DNA of 64,000 nucleotides from Nonomuraea sp. SBT364 (GTDB lineage Bacteria; Actinomycetota; Actinomycetes; Streptosporangiales; Streptosporangiaceae), in assembly GCF_001083785.1 (NCBI RefSeq), contig NZ_LAVL01000015.1:39261-103260 (forward strand), written 5' to 3'. The notes under the pieces are model-generated. The model was not told where the DNA came from and did no database searches. It saw only the letters and a list, made by a program, of their open reading frames with translations. Shown here in pieces: positions 25,134 through 32,188 of this stretch. Positions within the stretch are counted from its first letter, which is position 1. Each line of letters begins with the position of its first letter. The position numbers and the translations under genes are program-made.

Positions 25134-25472
25134 TCAGGTGTGGGGGACGGCGACCGGGTGCGCGTCCTGGAACCAACCCATCAGCTCCAGCATCCTGCGC
25201 TGGCACGGCGTGATGTTGCGCAGGCGGATCCACCGCTCGGTGGGCGGCAGGGCGGGCATGACCAGCACCCGGATGCCCGACAGGTCGATGAAGCTGAGTG
25301 CGCCGGTGTCGACGATGAGACGCGGGCAGCCCTCGCGCGACAGGGCCAGCGCGCGGGCGAGCGCGGGGCTGTTGGTGACGTCGATCTCACCGCAGAGGCG
25401 CACGGCCGGGTCCGGCGGCGCGGCCAGCACGGTGATTCGTAGCTGCTGGTCCTCGTAGAGCAGTCGCTCCAT
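25134..25472 (-). CDS. STAS-domain anti-sigma factor antagonist
   Basis: 112 aa single STAS domain: VRLCGEIDVTNSPAL, then RLIVDTGALSFIDLSGIRVL. The Ser in DLSG is the expected phosphorylation site used in partner switching with RsbW-like kinases. It is divergent from a small HTH gene across a low-GC promoter. ATG 25472 is preceded by a G-rich RBS-like stretch; ATG 25490 is an alternative. Its kinase partner may be the HATPase at 14793-15254, which is not adjacent. Confidence 0.83.
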   Translation of the reverse strand: MERLLYEDQQLRITVLAAPPDPAVRLCGEIDVTNSPALARALALSREGCPRLIVDTGALSFIDLSGIRVLVMPALPPTERWIRLRNITPCQRRMLELMGWFQDAHPVAVPHT

Positions 25473-25562
25473 CTGGTGCACACCCCCCATCGCTCGGAGT
25501 CCGGGGGTCGGCCACCGCGGCAGCGGCAACCGAGAACCAGGTTACACGAAATATGTTTCTCT

Positions 25563-25597
25563 TTGTAATGTTCGCGAGAAAATGACCGTATTACAAT
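25563..25597 (+). promoter_or_regulatory. Leaderless promoter and inverted repeat before HTH gene
   Basis: A -10 TACAAT at 25592-25597 ends 6 bases before the HTH ATG, so the transcript is probably leaderless; no ribosome site is present. TTGTAAT (25563-25569) and ATTACAA (25590-25596) form 7-base arms 20 bases apart, the second overlapping the -10. This fits autorepression by the HTH protein. The stretch is markedly AT-rich for this DNA. Confidence 0.5.
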
Positions 25598-25603
25598 AGT
25601 TTC

Positions 25604-25891
25604 ATGGACGTCTCGGCCCGATGGACGTTTCTTACCAATCACGCCAGGGTTCTGCTGATTCTGGCCCACCATCCACGGCACCGGCTGCGTGACGTGGCGG
25701 GCCTGGCGGGGATCACCGAGCGCGCCGCCCAGAGCATCGTGGCGGACCTGGAAAAGGCCGGCTACCTGACCCATGTGCGGGTGGGGCGGCGCAACCACTA
25801 CAGCCTCGGGCCCGCCCGATGGCTACGGCACCCGGCAGAGGAGGGCGTGCCCGTCGCCCGGCTTCTGGCCCTGGTCGAGCCCGCCGACTGA
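25604..25891 (+). CDS. Small winged helix-turn-helix regulator
   Basis: 95 aa. A MarR/ArsR-like winged helix covers most of the protein: LILAHHPRHRLRDVAGLAGITERAAQSIVADLEKAGYL is helix-turn-helix, followed by a wing with RVGRRNHYSLG. No sensor domain is present. It is divergent from a STAS antagonist gene, a pairing that suggests a role in the same sigma-factor circuit. Likely leaderless. Confidence 0.8.
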   Translation: MDVSARWTFLTNHARVLLILAHHPRHRLRDVAGLAGITERAAQSIVADLEKAGYLTHVRVGRRNHYSLGPARWLRHPAEEGVPVARLLALVEPAD

Positions 25892-25904
25892 GCCCGCCGA
25901 CCGG

Positions 25905-25930
25905 GCCCGGCTGCTGGGCCCGGCTGCTGG
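25905..25930 (+). repeat. Two perfect tandem 13-base units after the HTH gene
   Basis: GCCCGGCTGCTGG occurs twice head-to-tail, directly before the terminator hairpin. No function is evident; slippage product is likely. Confidence 0.6.
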
Positions 25931-25943
25931 GCGGGCACGCGAA

Positions 25944-25970
25944 AGCCCCGGCACTGGCCGTGCCGGGGCT
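25944..25970. terminator. Terminator after HTH gene
   Basis: AGCCCCGGCAC / GTGCCGGGGCT, 11-base perfect arms and a 5-base loop. Sits 52 bases after the HTH stop and also faces the convergent small secreted protein gene. Confidence 0.85.
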
Positions 25971-26083
25971 GATCAGGATGCCCGTGCGCCTGTCACGCGC
26001 TGGTGCCACGACCCGTCACGCCTTGACTCCCCGCGTCCGGGGAGGTGGGCCGCCGGGCCGTGCGCGCTGTAGGCGCGGCCGGG

Positions 26084-26335
26084 TCAGTCCTCGACGTTGC
26101 TCAGGATGTTGCCCTCGACGTCCTGGAAGTGCAGGAAGGTCAGGACGTCGATGTACTTGACCGAGTCGTTCAGGACGTCGTTGGCCAGCGCCACGTCGTC
26201 GACGATGGAGAACTGGCTGAGAATCTGCTGACCGGTGTTGCTGATGTTCGGGCCGACGTCGGCCGAGGCCACGCCGGCGGAGAAGCCGAGCGCGAGACCC
26301 GCGATGGCGGCACCGGCGAGAATGCGACGCATCAT
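26084..26335 (-). CDS. Small secreted protein, copy 1 of a paralogous pair
   Basis: 83 aa. Signal peptide about 1-25 (ends ASA), leaving a 58-residue mature protein that starts DVGP and ends in an acidic tail. There is no cysteine, so it is not a chaplin, and no rodlin similarity is evident. The other copy at 27474-27725 has the same length, the same cleavage site and shared blocks NTGQ, DVLNDSVKYID and the QDVE region. AAGGAG precedes ATG 26335. The family is not recognised. Abundant secreted or surface-associated protein is an inference from the signal peptide and strong RBS. Confidence 0.78.
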   Translation of the reverse strand: MMRRILAGAAIAGLALGFSAGVASADVGPNISNTGQQILSQFSIVDDVALANDVLNDSVKYIDVLTFLHFQDVEGNILSNVED

Positions 26336-26694
26336 TTCGTAGAACTCCTTGGTTGGAATCGGCGCGGAAGCGCGTCATCGCGATTGTGTTCACTGTGCTT
26401 CGAGATGCCGCGGATAACGATCCCGTATCGCGGCTTCGACCGGCAAGGCAGAGCGCCTAAACAGAGGTCAAAACCGATTCACGAGTTTCGTACCGAGGCA
26501 CTGCGCCACCATATGTCCGGATTTATTAGGACTCGTCTGGTGGCTGTGACGGACCTTCTTTCACGTTATGGCCATATGCGCCTCTCGCCTCCCCAAAAGG
26601 GTGTTTTGTCCTCATAGGTGGCGAGGAAAGCTCTGGGACAGCAGCGCCGGCATCGAGAGCCGGTGAAACGAGTCGCAGAAGCGGTGGATCGACC
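26336..26694. promoter_or_regulatory. Divergent region: small secreted protein 1 / NlpC
   Basis: 359 bases with no gene. On the minus strand, a GGTCAA at 26466-26471 (TTGACC on the coding strand) is a likely -35, and an inverted repeat GCCGCG / CGCGGC (26407-26434) encloses ATAACGAT. Both elements recur at matching distances before the second paralogue. Toward NlpC there is an inverted repeat GCCACCA (26505-26511) / TGGTGGC (26538-26544) and a small CCGGC/GCCGG hairpin near 26653-26669. No recognisable ydaO riboswitch. Confidence 0.45.
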
Positions 26695-27261
26695 ATGGAG
26701 GCAAGACGCACATTTATCGTGATGGCCCTGGCGTGTGTGTTCACCGGCACGCTGGTTTGCGCGCCGGCAGTGGCTCGCGACTGCGGCCCGGAATGCGGGC
26801 CGCACTATTCCCACGCCTTTCACGCGGGCCGTTCGGCCGCGGGCGCCATCGCCGTGCGGGCCGCGATCGAGATGATCGGCGTCCCGTACTCGTGGGGCGG
26901 CGGCGGAACGGACGGACCCGGATTCGGCATCGGAAAGGGCGCGAAGACCAAAGGATTCGACTGCTCGGGCCTCACGCAATACGCGTGGGCCACGGCCGGG
27001 GCACTGATCGGCCGCACCACGAAGGAGCAGTGGCGATCAGGTGCCCGCGTGCCGAAGGAGCAGGTGCAGCCCGGGGACCTCGTCTTCTACGACAGCGATC
27101 CGCGGCGCCCCGGCCCCGAGCACGTCGGTCTGGCCGTCGATCGCGAGCGCATGATCAACGCCCCTTATACCGGCGCGTTCGTCCGGCTCGACCCGCTGGA
27201 CCGGCCGACGTTCATGGGTGCCGTCCGGCCCACCGCGGGTGGAACGGACGCCGACCTGTGA
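26695..27261 (+). CDS. Secreted NlpC/P60 peptidoglycan hydrolase
   Basis: 188 aa. Signal peptide about 1-27, then an NlpC/P60 domain at about 50-175. The catalytic Cys is in GFDCSGLTQYAW and the His in PEHVGLAVD, with the third position expected in the following strand. Cleaves peptide stems of peptidoglycan (gamma-D-Glu to diamino acid). It has no SH3 or other binding domain, so it is a minimal enzyme. Flanked on both sides by the paralogous small secreted proteins, both on the opposite strand. Confidence 0.88.
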   Translation: MEARRTFIVMALACVFTGTLVCAPAVARDCGPECGPHYSHAFHAGRSAAGAIAVRAAIEMIGVPYSWGGGGTDGPGFGIGKGAKTKGFDCSGLTQYAWATAGALIGRTTKEQWRSGARVPKEQVQPGDLVFYDSDPRRPGPEHVGLAVDRERMINAPYTGAFVRLDPLDRPTFMGAVRPTAGGTDADL

Positions 27262-27473
27262 TTCGCGGCGCCGGATGGCCTGCTCGATGAAGCAGTCCAT
27301 CCGGGCCGCCCGGCACCCAGCCGGTCGGTGCGCACCAAGCGTCCGTGGCCTCGAGTATCCACGGCCGCTTTCCGGGAAATCGTCCCGGCATTTCGTCCGG
27401 GACGCGGCTGGGGTGACGGTTCACCGGCTTTTGCCGGCGAGCTGTTCAGGTCGAGCGCGGATTTCCGTCGCGC

Positions 27474-27725
27474 CTAGTCGTCGACGTTGGCCAGCAGGTT
27501 CAGCTCGACGTCCTGCAGGTGGCCGACGGTGCCGAGGTCGATGTACTTGACCGAGTCGTTGAGGACGTCGTTCAGCCCGGTGACGTCGTCGATGACGCTG
27601 AACTGCCCGAAGATGCTCTGACCCGTGTTGCTCACGTCCGGGCCGACGTCGGCCGAGGCGGCGCCGGCACAGAAGCCCAGCGCGGCGCCCACAATGGCTG
27701 CACCGGCAAGAATGCGACGGATCAT
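27474..27725 (-). CDS. Small secreted protein, copy 2 of the pair
   Basis: 83 aa, the same length as copy 1. Starts MIRRILAGAAI, signal peptide ends ASA, mature part begins DVGPDVSNTGQ and ends LLANVDD. Roughly half or more of the mature residues match copy 1, with most change in the middle (GTVGHLQ against TFLHFQ). It has one cysteine, inside the signal peptide. RBS GGAGGA lies 8 bases before ATG 27725; the open frame continues upstream but without typical coding. Function unknown. Retention of length and promoter layout suggests both copies are in use. Confidence 0.78.
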   Translation of the reverse strand: MIRRILAGAAIVGAALGFCAGAASADVGPDVSNTGQSIFGQFSVIDDVTGLNDVLNDSVKYIDLGTVGHLQDVELNLLANVDD

Positions 27726-28133
27726 GATTCGTTCCTCCATTGATCGGCGCCGAGAATTCCAGCGCCTTAGTCGTTTCTGCAGGGCTGTGAGGTGCCGCGC
27801 ATAACAATTGCGGCACGGCGGTGCAACCGCAACCGGATCTTCCCTGACCGAGGTCAAGGAGCGGCCTCGGTTTCTTGGCGATCGACTGCGCCGGTGAACA
27901 CAAATGCCGCAGCCGCTCGGGCGCAATCGAAAAGGCATTTCTTTTGGTCCCGCCCGGCGATGACGTAGCCGTTCACGCACCGCCCGATAACCGAGGATCA
28001 CCCGGCGCTTGGGAATCGCGCGCGGCCGCAATACGCCGTGCGGTGTAGCGGCGGTGCCGACTCTGGTCCGATGCGCGCGGCGGGCCACGCCGGTCACGAT
28101 GGCCTGGAGTTCCATCGGGAACCGGAGGTAAAG
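27726..28133. promoter_or_regulatory. Promoter region of small secreted protein 2 and the membrane gene
   Basis: 408 bases without a gene. An inverted repeat GTGCCGC / GCGGCAC (27792-27816) encloses ATAACAAT, and GAGGTCAA at 27850-27857 gives a coding-strand TTGACCTC; both match copy 1 in sequence and distance. After TTGACCTC, both promoters have TTGC exactly 17 bases on. The rest (27860-28120) shows no clear motif apart from the GGAGG ribosome site of the next gene. Confidence 0.45.
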
Positions 28134-28625
28134 ATGGCTGCGATACGACCGCGTACCCGCAAGTCCCTGCTGGTCATCCACATTGTCGCGTCGGTCGCGC
28201 TGCTGGGTGAGGTATGGGGACTCGTGGTGCTCAATACTGCGGCGACACTCACGAATGACCTCGCTTTGGCGCACGCCGCCTACCGGTTGATGCCGGCGCT
28301 GATTTTCGCGGGCGGGATACCGCTCAGCATGCTGTCGCTGATCACCGGAGTGCTGCTCGGGGTGACAAGCCACTGGGGGCTGCTGCGCCATGTCTGGGTG
28401 GCGGCCAAGCTGGCGCTGCTGCTGGCGACGATCTGCGCGGGGATGTTCCTGTTCGACCCCGAGGGCATGGCCGCGGCCACCGAGGGCGCGGCGCGGGTGG
28501 CCCCCTCACGCCAGTGGGGCCAGGTCGCCGCGCTGGGCGGCCAGCTCGCGATGCTCCTGGTCGCGAGCGGCCTCTCGGTCTTCAAGCCGAAAACCCGCCT
28601 GCCCAGGCTCCGCCCCGCGCGGTAG
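28134..28625 (+). CDS. Four-helix membrane protein (DUF2269-like)
   Basis: 163 aa with four predicted membrane segments at about 10-32, 47-70, 83-105 and 130-152. Histidines lie in the first helix (VIHIVAS) and at HVWVAAK. The pattern resembles small DUF2269-type integral membrane proteins; the family call is tentative. ATG 28134 is preceded by GGAGG at good spacing. It is convergent with the MarR/DJ-1 operon. No function can be assigned. Confidence 0.75.
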   Translation: MAAIRPRTRKSLLVIHIVASVALLGEVWGLVVLNTAATLTNDLALAHAAYRLMPALIFAGGIPLSMLSLITGVLLGVTSHWGLLRHVWVAAKLALLLATICAGMFLFDPEGMAAATEGAARVAPSRQWGQVAALGGQLAMLLVASGLSVFKPKTRLPRLRPAR

Positions 28626-28664
28626 AGCCCGCCCCGGGCACCGGCCGGCGCGGGGGGATCCCGG

Positions 28665-29105
28665 TCAGTCCGACAGGCGGTCCAGGGCGTCGGAGAGGCG
28701 CTGGAGGGCCGCGAGGCAGTCACGCGCGGTCTGGAGACCCAGCTCGGCCACGAGGCGGTCCGCGAGCTCCTGGTGGGCGGGGTCGATGCGGGCGACGGCG
28801 GCCCGCCCCGCCGGGGTGGGGCTGAGCAGCTTGGCCCGCCGGTGCGCCGGGTTGGGCAGGTATTCGGCCAGCCCCTTCTCCACCAGCAGATCGGCGATGC
28901 GCTGCACCCCCTGGCGGGTCATCCCCATCACCCTGGACGCCCCGGCCACGGTCAGCGGCTCGTACAGGATCGCCCCCAGCACCTGCCACCAGGCCGCGGT
29001 CAGCCCGGCCGGCTTGGCCATCTTCTCGGCCACGTCGAGGAACTGGCCGTTGAGCCGGAAGGCCGTCAGCGCAGTGCCCGACAACAGCTCGCCCGATTCG
29101 CTCAC
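28665..29105 (-). CDS. MarR-family regulator
   Basis: 146 aa winged-helix repressor: recognition region GASRVMGMTRQGVQRIADLLVEKGL and wing YLPNPAHRRAKLLSPT. It starts at GTG 29105, overlapping the DJ-1 stop in GTGA, so it is translated with it. Two tandem palindromes just upstream of the operon are the obvious binding sites, implying autoregulation. The ligand is unknown; similar regulators with DJ-1 proteins respond to electrophiles or oxidants. Confidence 0.87.
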   Translation of the reverse strand: MSESGELLSGTALTAFRLNGQFLDVAEKMAKPAGLTAAWWQVLGAILYEPLTVAGASRVMGMTRQGVQRIADLLVEKGLAEYLPNPAHRRAKLLSPTPAGRAAVARIDPAHQELADRLVAELGLQTARDCLAALQRLSDALDRLSD

Positions 29106-29728
29106 GCCGCCATCAGCACCTCGTACGCCGACGCGTCGCTCCTGGCGAAGAGCCGGTACCAGGCGTCGAGCACCTCGGGGGTGTAGACGTCGAGCCGGCG
29201 GAAGATCTCGCGGGCGAAGGCGACGGGCTCGGTGGGCCCGGCCGTGATCAGGTCGCCGTCGAGCACCGCGTCGCGGTCCAGGTAGTGCTTGGCTCCGTCG
29301 TACCCCTCCTGGGCCTCCAGATACTGCACCACGGCGCTCGTATGGGCGCGGTCGTCGAGCAGCCCCTCGCGGGCCAGCCCGGCGGTGGCGCCGCAGATGG
29401 CCGCGACCGGCACCCCCGCGTCGAGGAACACCCGCGCCTCGCGGGCGAACGCGGCCAGGCCGTCACCGGCGTCCCACAGGTCGGCCCCGGGCAGGATCAG
29501 CATCGCGCTCTCCTGCGGCGTGAGCGCGTCCAGCGCCAGATCGGGGACGATGCGCACGCCGCCCGCGGTGGTGACGACCTCGCCGGTGAGCCCGACCGTG
29601 ACGATCTCATAACTGCCGGGCTCCTTGTGGAAGCGGCCGCTGCGCAGGTGGGCGATGGCATGCCCGACCTCCCAGTCGGCCAGAGTGTCGTAAACGGCTA
29701 CATGCACGGGCTTTGTCTTCAGCGTCAT
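29102..29728 (-). CDS. DJ-1/PfpI family protein
   Basis: 208 aa glutamine-amidotransferase-like fold. The nucleophile-elbow Cys is in AICGATAGLA, after the conserved ILPGADLWD strand. Members act as chaperones, glyoxalase or deglycase-type enzymes, or isocyanide hydratases; which applies here is unclear. First gene of an operon with MarR. ATG 29728 abuts the operator directly, with no separate ribosome site, so the message may be leaderless or the operator covers the initiation region. Confidence 0.85.
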   Translation of the reverse strand: MTLKTKPVHVAVYDTLADWEVGHAIAHLRSGRFHKEPGSYEIVTVGLTGEVVTTAGGVRIVPDLALDALTPQESAMLILPGADLWDAGDGLAAFAREARVFLDAGVPVAAICGATAGLAREGLLDDRAHTSAVVQYLEAQEGYDGAKHYLDRDAVLDGDLITAGPTEPVAFAREIFRRLDVYTPEVLDAWYRLFARSDASAYEVLMAA

Positions 29729-29761
29729 GACAACATACTGTCATTACGACAACATATTGTC
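29729..29761. promoter_or_regulatory. Tandem MarR-type operators
   Basis: GACAACATACTGTC (29729-29742) and GACAACATATTGTC (29748-29761) are two GACA/TGTC-bounded 14-mers spaced 19 bases apart, about two helical turns. They begin at the base next to the DJ-1 start codon and lie 28 bases from the divergent NERD-kinase gene, so a bound MarR could affect both. Confidence 0.8.
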
Positions 29762-29789
29762 AACTCGATCCCGTGCAAGGATAGGGCGC

Positions 29790-31142
29790 ATGGCAGAGAT
29801 CGTCGGCGGGGGACGTCCGGTCAACGACGCCGAGCGGCGGGTGATCACCTACCTCCGGGATCACGCGCCGGCCGACTGGCTGCTGCTGCACAACGTCGAG
29901 GTCCCGCGCGGCGACGACGTCTTCGAGGTCGACCTGCTGGTGCTGACCGGCCACTCCCTCGTGGTCGTCGACGTCAAGGGCACCCGCGGCCGCATCGAGG
30001 TGTCGGGGTCGCGCTGGTTCCCGCCGCGCCGCGAGGCGTTCGGCTCGCCGGTGGCCAAGCTGCGCGGCACCGCCAAGGCGCTCAAGGGCCTGCTCGTCTC
30101 CAGGGCCACGCAGCTCGAACGCGTCTACGTCGACAGCCTCGTGGTGCTCACCTCGCCCGACGCCCAGCTGATCGACCCGGCCGGGCGCGACGCCGTCAAC
30201 GTCACCGACCTGTCGAGGCTGATCGCCACGCTGAGCGACGTCTCCCGGGTCAGGCGCGGGTGCAGCCCCGACGCCAAGCCCTACTTCGCCGCGATCCTCG
30301 ACGCGCTCAACCAGACCGTACGACGCAGCACCGCGCCCCCGCGCTACGGCAACTGGGAGGTCGAGGAGCAGCTCGGCGGCGACGCCAGGATCACCGAATA
30401 CCGGGCCTTCAACGCGACCCTGCCGGGCAGCGAGACCGTGCTGCTGCGCGTCTACCAGGCCGACCCGCTGGCCGACCAGGAGTCGCGGGCCGCCGAACGG
30501 CAGCGCATCGCCAACGCCTACCAGTCGCTGGCGCGCATCCCGCCGCACCCCTGCCTGGTGCGCCCGCGCGACTTCTTCGCCATCGACGACGAGAGCAGGT
30601 TCGTCCTGGTGCTCGACGACGTCCACGGCCAGGCTCTCCACCTGCGCCTGGGCCAGGGCGTCCGGCTGACCGTGATCCAGGACATGCTGAGCGGCCTGGC
30701 CCACGCGCACGCGCACGGCGTCATCCACCGGGCGCTCACCCCGGCCAGCGTCCTGGTGACCGACGACGGGCACGCGGTGCTCACCGGGTTCGACTACGCC
30801 AAGCCGGGGCCGCGCAACTACACCGTGGCGCACGAGCTGCACAACGTGCTCGACGCCCACTACGTCGCCCCCGAGTGCCACGAGCGGCCCGACCGGATGA
30901 CGGCCGCCTCCGACGTCTACGCGGCCGGGGTGATCGCCTACCAGCTCCTCACGGGCGACCTGCCGGCCGGGCCCGACGCGCACGGGCCCGACGTCCCCGA
31001 CGTGGTGCGCCGCATGCTCGACCACACTCCCGCCAAGCGCCCCACGGCCGCCGAATCGCTAGACATCCTCCGGCGCCCGCCCGCCCAGGTTCCGGAATCC
31101 CGCCTGAAGCGCCTGGTCCGCCGGTTCGTCCCGGGGTCCTGA
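29790..31142 (+). CDS. NERD nuclease-related domain fused to a pseudokinase
   Basis: 450 aa. Residues about 10-120 form a NERD domain (AERRVITYLRD, then EVDLLVLTGHSLVVVDVKG, the acidic and Lys positions of the restriction-endonuclease-like fold). Residues about 195-435 have a Ser/Thr-kinase fold, but the catalytic loop reads HRALTPASVL instead of HRDxxxxN, the metal DFG reads GFD, and the ATP lysine strand reads LLRVY. The kinase is therefore probably inactive. NERD plus kinase is seen in PglW of phage-defence systems, but the other Pgl genes are absent here. RBS AAGGA precedes ATG 29790. Confidence 0.82.
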   Translation: MAEIVGGGRPVNDAERRVITYLRDHAPADWLLLHNVEVPRGDDVFEVDLLVLTGHSLVVVDVKGTRGRIEVSGSRWFPPRREAFGSPVAKLRGTAKALKGLLVSRATQLERVYVDSLVVLTSPDAQLIDPAGRDAVNVTDLSRLIATLSDVSRVRRGCSPDAKPYFAAILDALNQTVRRSTAPPRYGNWEVEEQLGGDARITEYRAFNATLPGSETVLLRVYQADPLADQESRAAERQRIANAYQSLARIPPHPCLVRPRDFFAIDDESRFVLVLDDVHGQALHLRLGQGVRLTVIQDMLSGLAHAHAHGVIHRALTPASVLVTDDGHAVLTGFDYAKPGPRNYTVAHELHNVLDAHYVAPECHERPDRMTAASDVYAAGVIAYQLLTGDLPAGPDAHGPDVPDVVRRMLDHTPAKRPTAAESLDILRRPPAQVPESRLKRLVRRFVPGS

Positions 31143-31255
31143 CCTGGCTTTATGCGGTCCCGGATATCCGTACGTTGGCGATATCGCTATTAGACATGAC
31201 CTGAGCAGGTCTGATTTGCTCCTGCCCTCTGACAGCGAACCGTGAAGGATTCGAC

Positions 31256-32176
31256 GTGCTGCGTTCCCGGCAGGCCCTGCGATCGGCCGTCCTGGCGCTT
31301 TCCCTCCTGGCCGCCGGCGCCGCCACCGCGGCCCCCGCCACAGCCGCGTCCGCCGTACACCTCGCCCCCGGCGCCTCGGCCAAGAAGGAGCTGCGCGCGC
31401 TGGAGGCGTCCTTCCGGGGGCGCATCGGCGCGTACGCCGTCGACACGGCCACCGGCAAGACGGTCGCCTACCGCTCGGGTGAGCGCTTCCCCCTGCTGTC
31501 CACGTTCAAGGCGATCCTGTGCGGCGCCGTGCTGCACAAGGCCCGCACCTCCGAGCCGGGCCTGATGGACAAGGTGCTCCGCTGGACGTCCGACGACCTG
31601 GTGGCGCACTCCCCCGTCACCGAGAAGCACGTCAAGGACGGCCTGACCGTGGCCGCCCTGTGCGAGGCGACCATCACCACCAGCGACAACACCGCCGCGA
31701 ACGTGCTCCTCAAGGAGATCGGCGGCCCCGGCGCCGTGACGCGCTACTTCCGCACGCTCAAGGACCCGATCTCGCGCCTCGACCGTACGGAGCCCACGCT
31801 CAACGACTGGGCGCCCAAGGAGAAGCGCGACACCACCACGCCCGCCGCAGCGGCCCGGGACCTGCGCGCCCTCACCGCCGGCTCCGCCCTGCACGCCAAG
31901 GACCGCGAACGCCTCAACGCCTGGCTGATCGCCAACCAGACCGGCGACGCCCGCATCCGCGCCGGCCTCCCCAGGACGTGGCGCATCGGCGACAAGACGG
32001 GCACTAACGGCTCCCGGGGGCTCGCCAACGACATCGCCGTCGTCTGGCCCGCCAAGGCTTCCGCACCGATCATCATGGCCATCTACACCAACCGCGCCGA
32101 CCCGGCCGACGCCGTCGACGACAAAATCATCGCCGGCACGGCCACCATCCTCGCCCGCGCCCTCGGCAAGCTCTGA
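31256..32176 (+). CDS. Class A beta-lactamase
   Basis: 306 aa secreted serine hydrolase. Signal peptide about 1-31. The motifs are complete: STFK (active Ser and Lys), SDN, EPTLN in the omega loop (general base Glu and Asn), and KTG. It should hydrolyse penicillins and possibly other beta-lactams; the exact subclass cannot be told. Start GTG 31256 with AAGGA 7 bases upstream. No adjacent BlaR/BlaI regulator; the next gene on the other strand is an unrelated SARP regulator. Confidence 0.92.
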   Translation: MLRSRQALRSAVLALSLLAAGAATAAPATAASAVHLAPGASAKKELRALEASFRGRIGAYAVDTATGKTVAYRSGERFPLLSTFKAILCGAVLHKARTSEPGLMDKVLRWTSDDLVAHSPVTEKHVKDGLTVAALCEATITTSDNTAANVLLKEIGGPGAVTRYFRTLKDPISRLDRTEPTLNDWAPKEKRDTTTPAAAARDLRALTAGSALHAKDRERLNAWLIANQTGDARIRAGLPRTWRIGDKTGTNGSRGLANDIAVVWPAKASAPIIMAIYTNRADPADAVDDKIIAGTATILARALGKL

Positions 32177-32188
32177 CGGCCCCGGCGG

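Noticed and set aside
26505..26694. Possible ydaO-type c-di-AMP riboswitch before the NlpC gene
   Set aside because: Such switches are common before actinomycete NlpC genes, but the conserved core sequences are not visible here; only small unrelated hairpins are.
29790..31142. Complete Pgl/BREX phage-defence locus
   Set aside because: Only a NERD-pseudokinase is present; no methyltransferase, PglZ phosphatase or helicase gene was found in the window.
31256..32176. Resistance island around the beta-lactamase and VanZ
   Set aside because: There are no mobile elements, regulators or base-composition breaks, and the genes are 13 kb apart; they look chromosomal.
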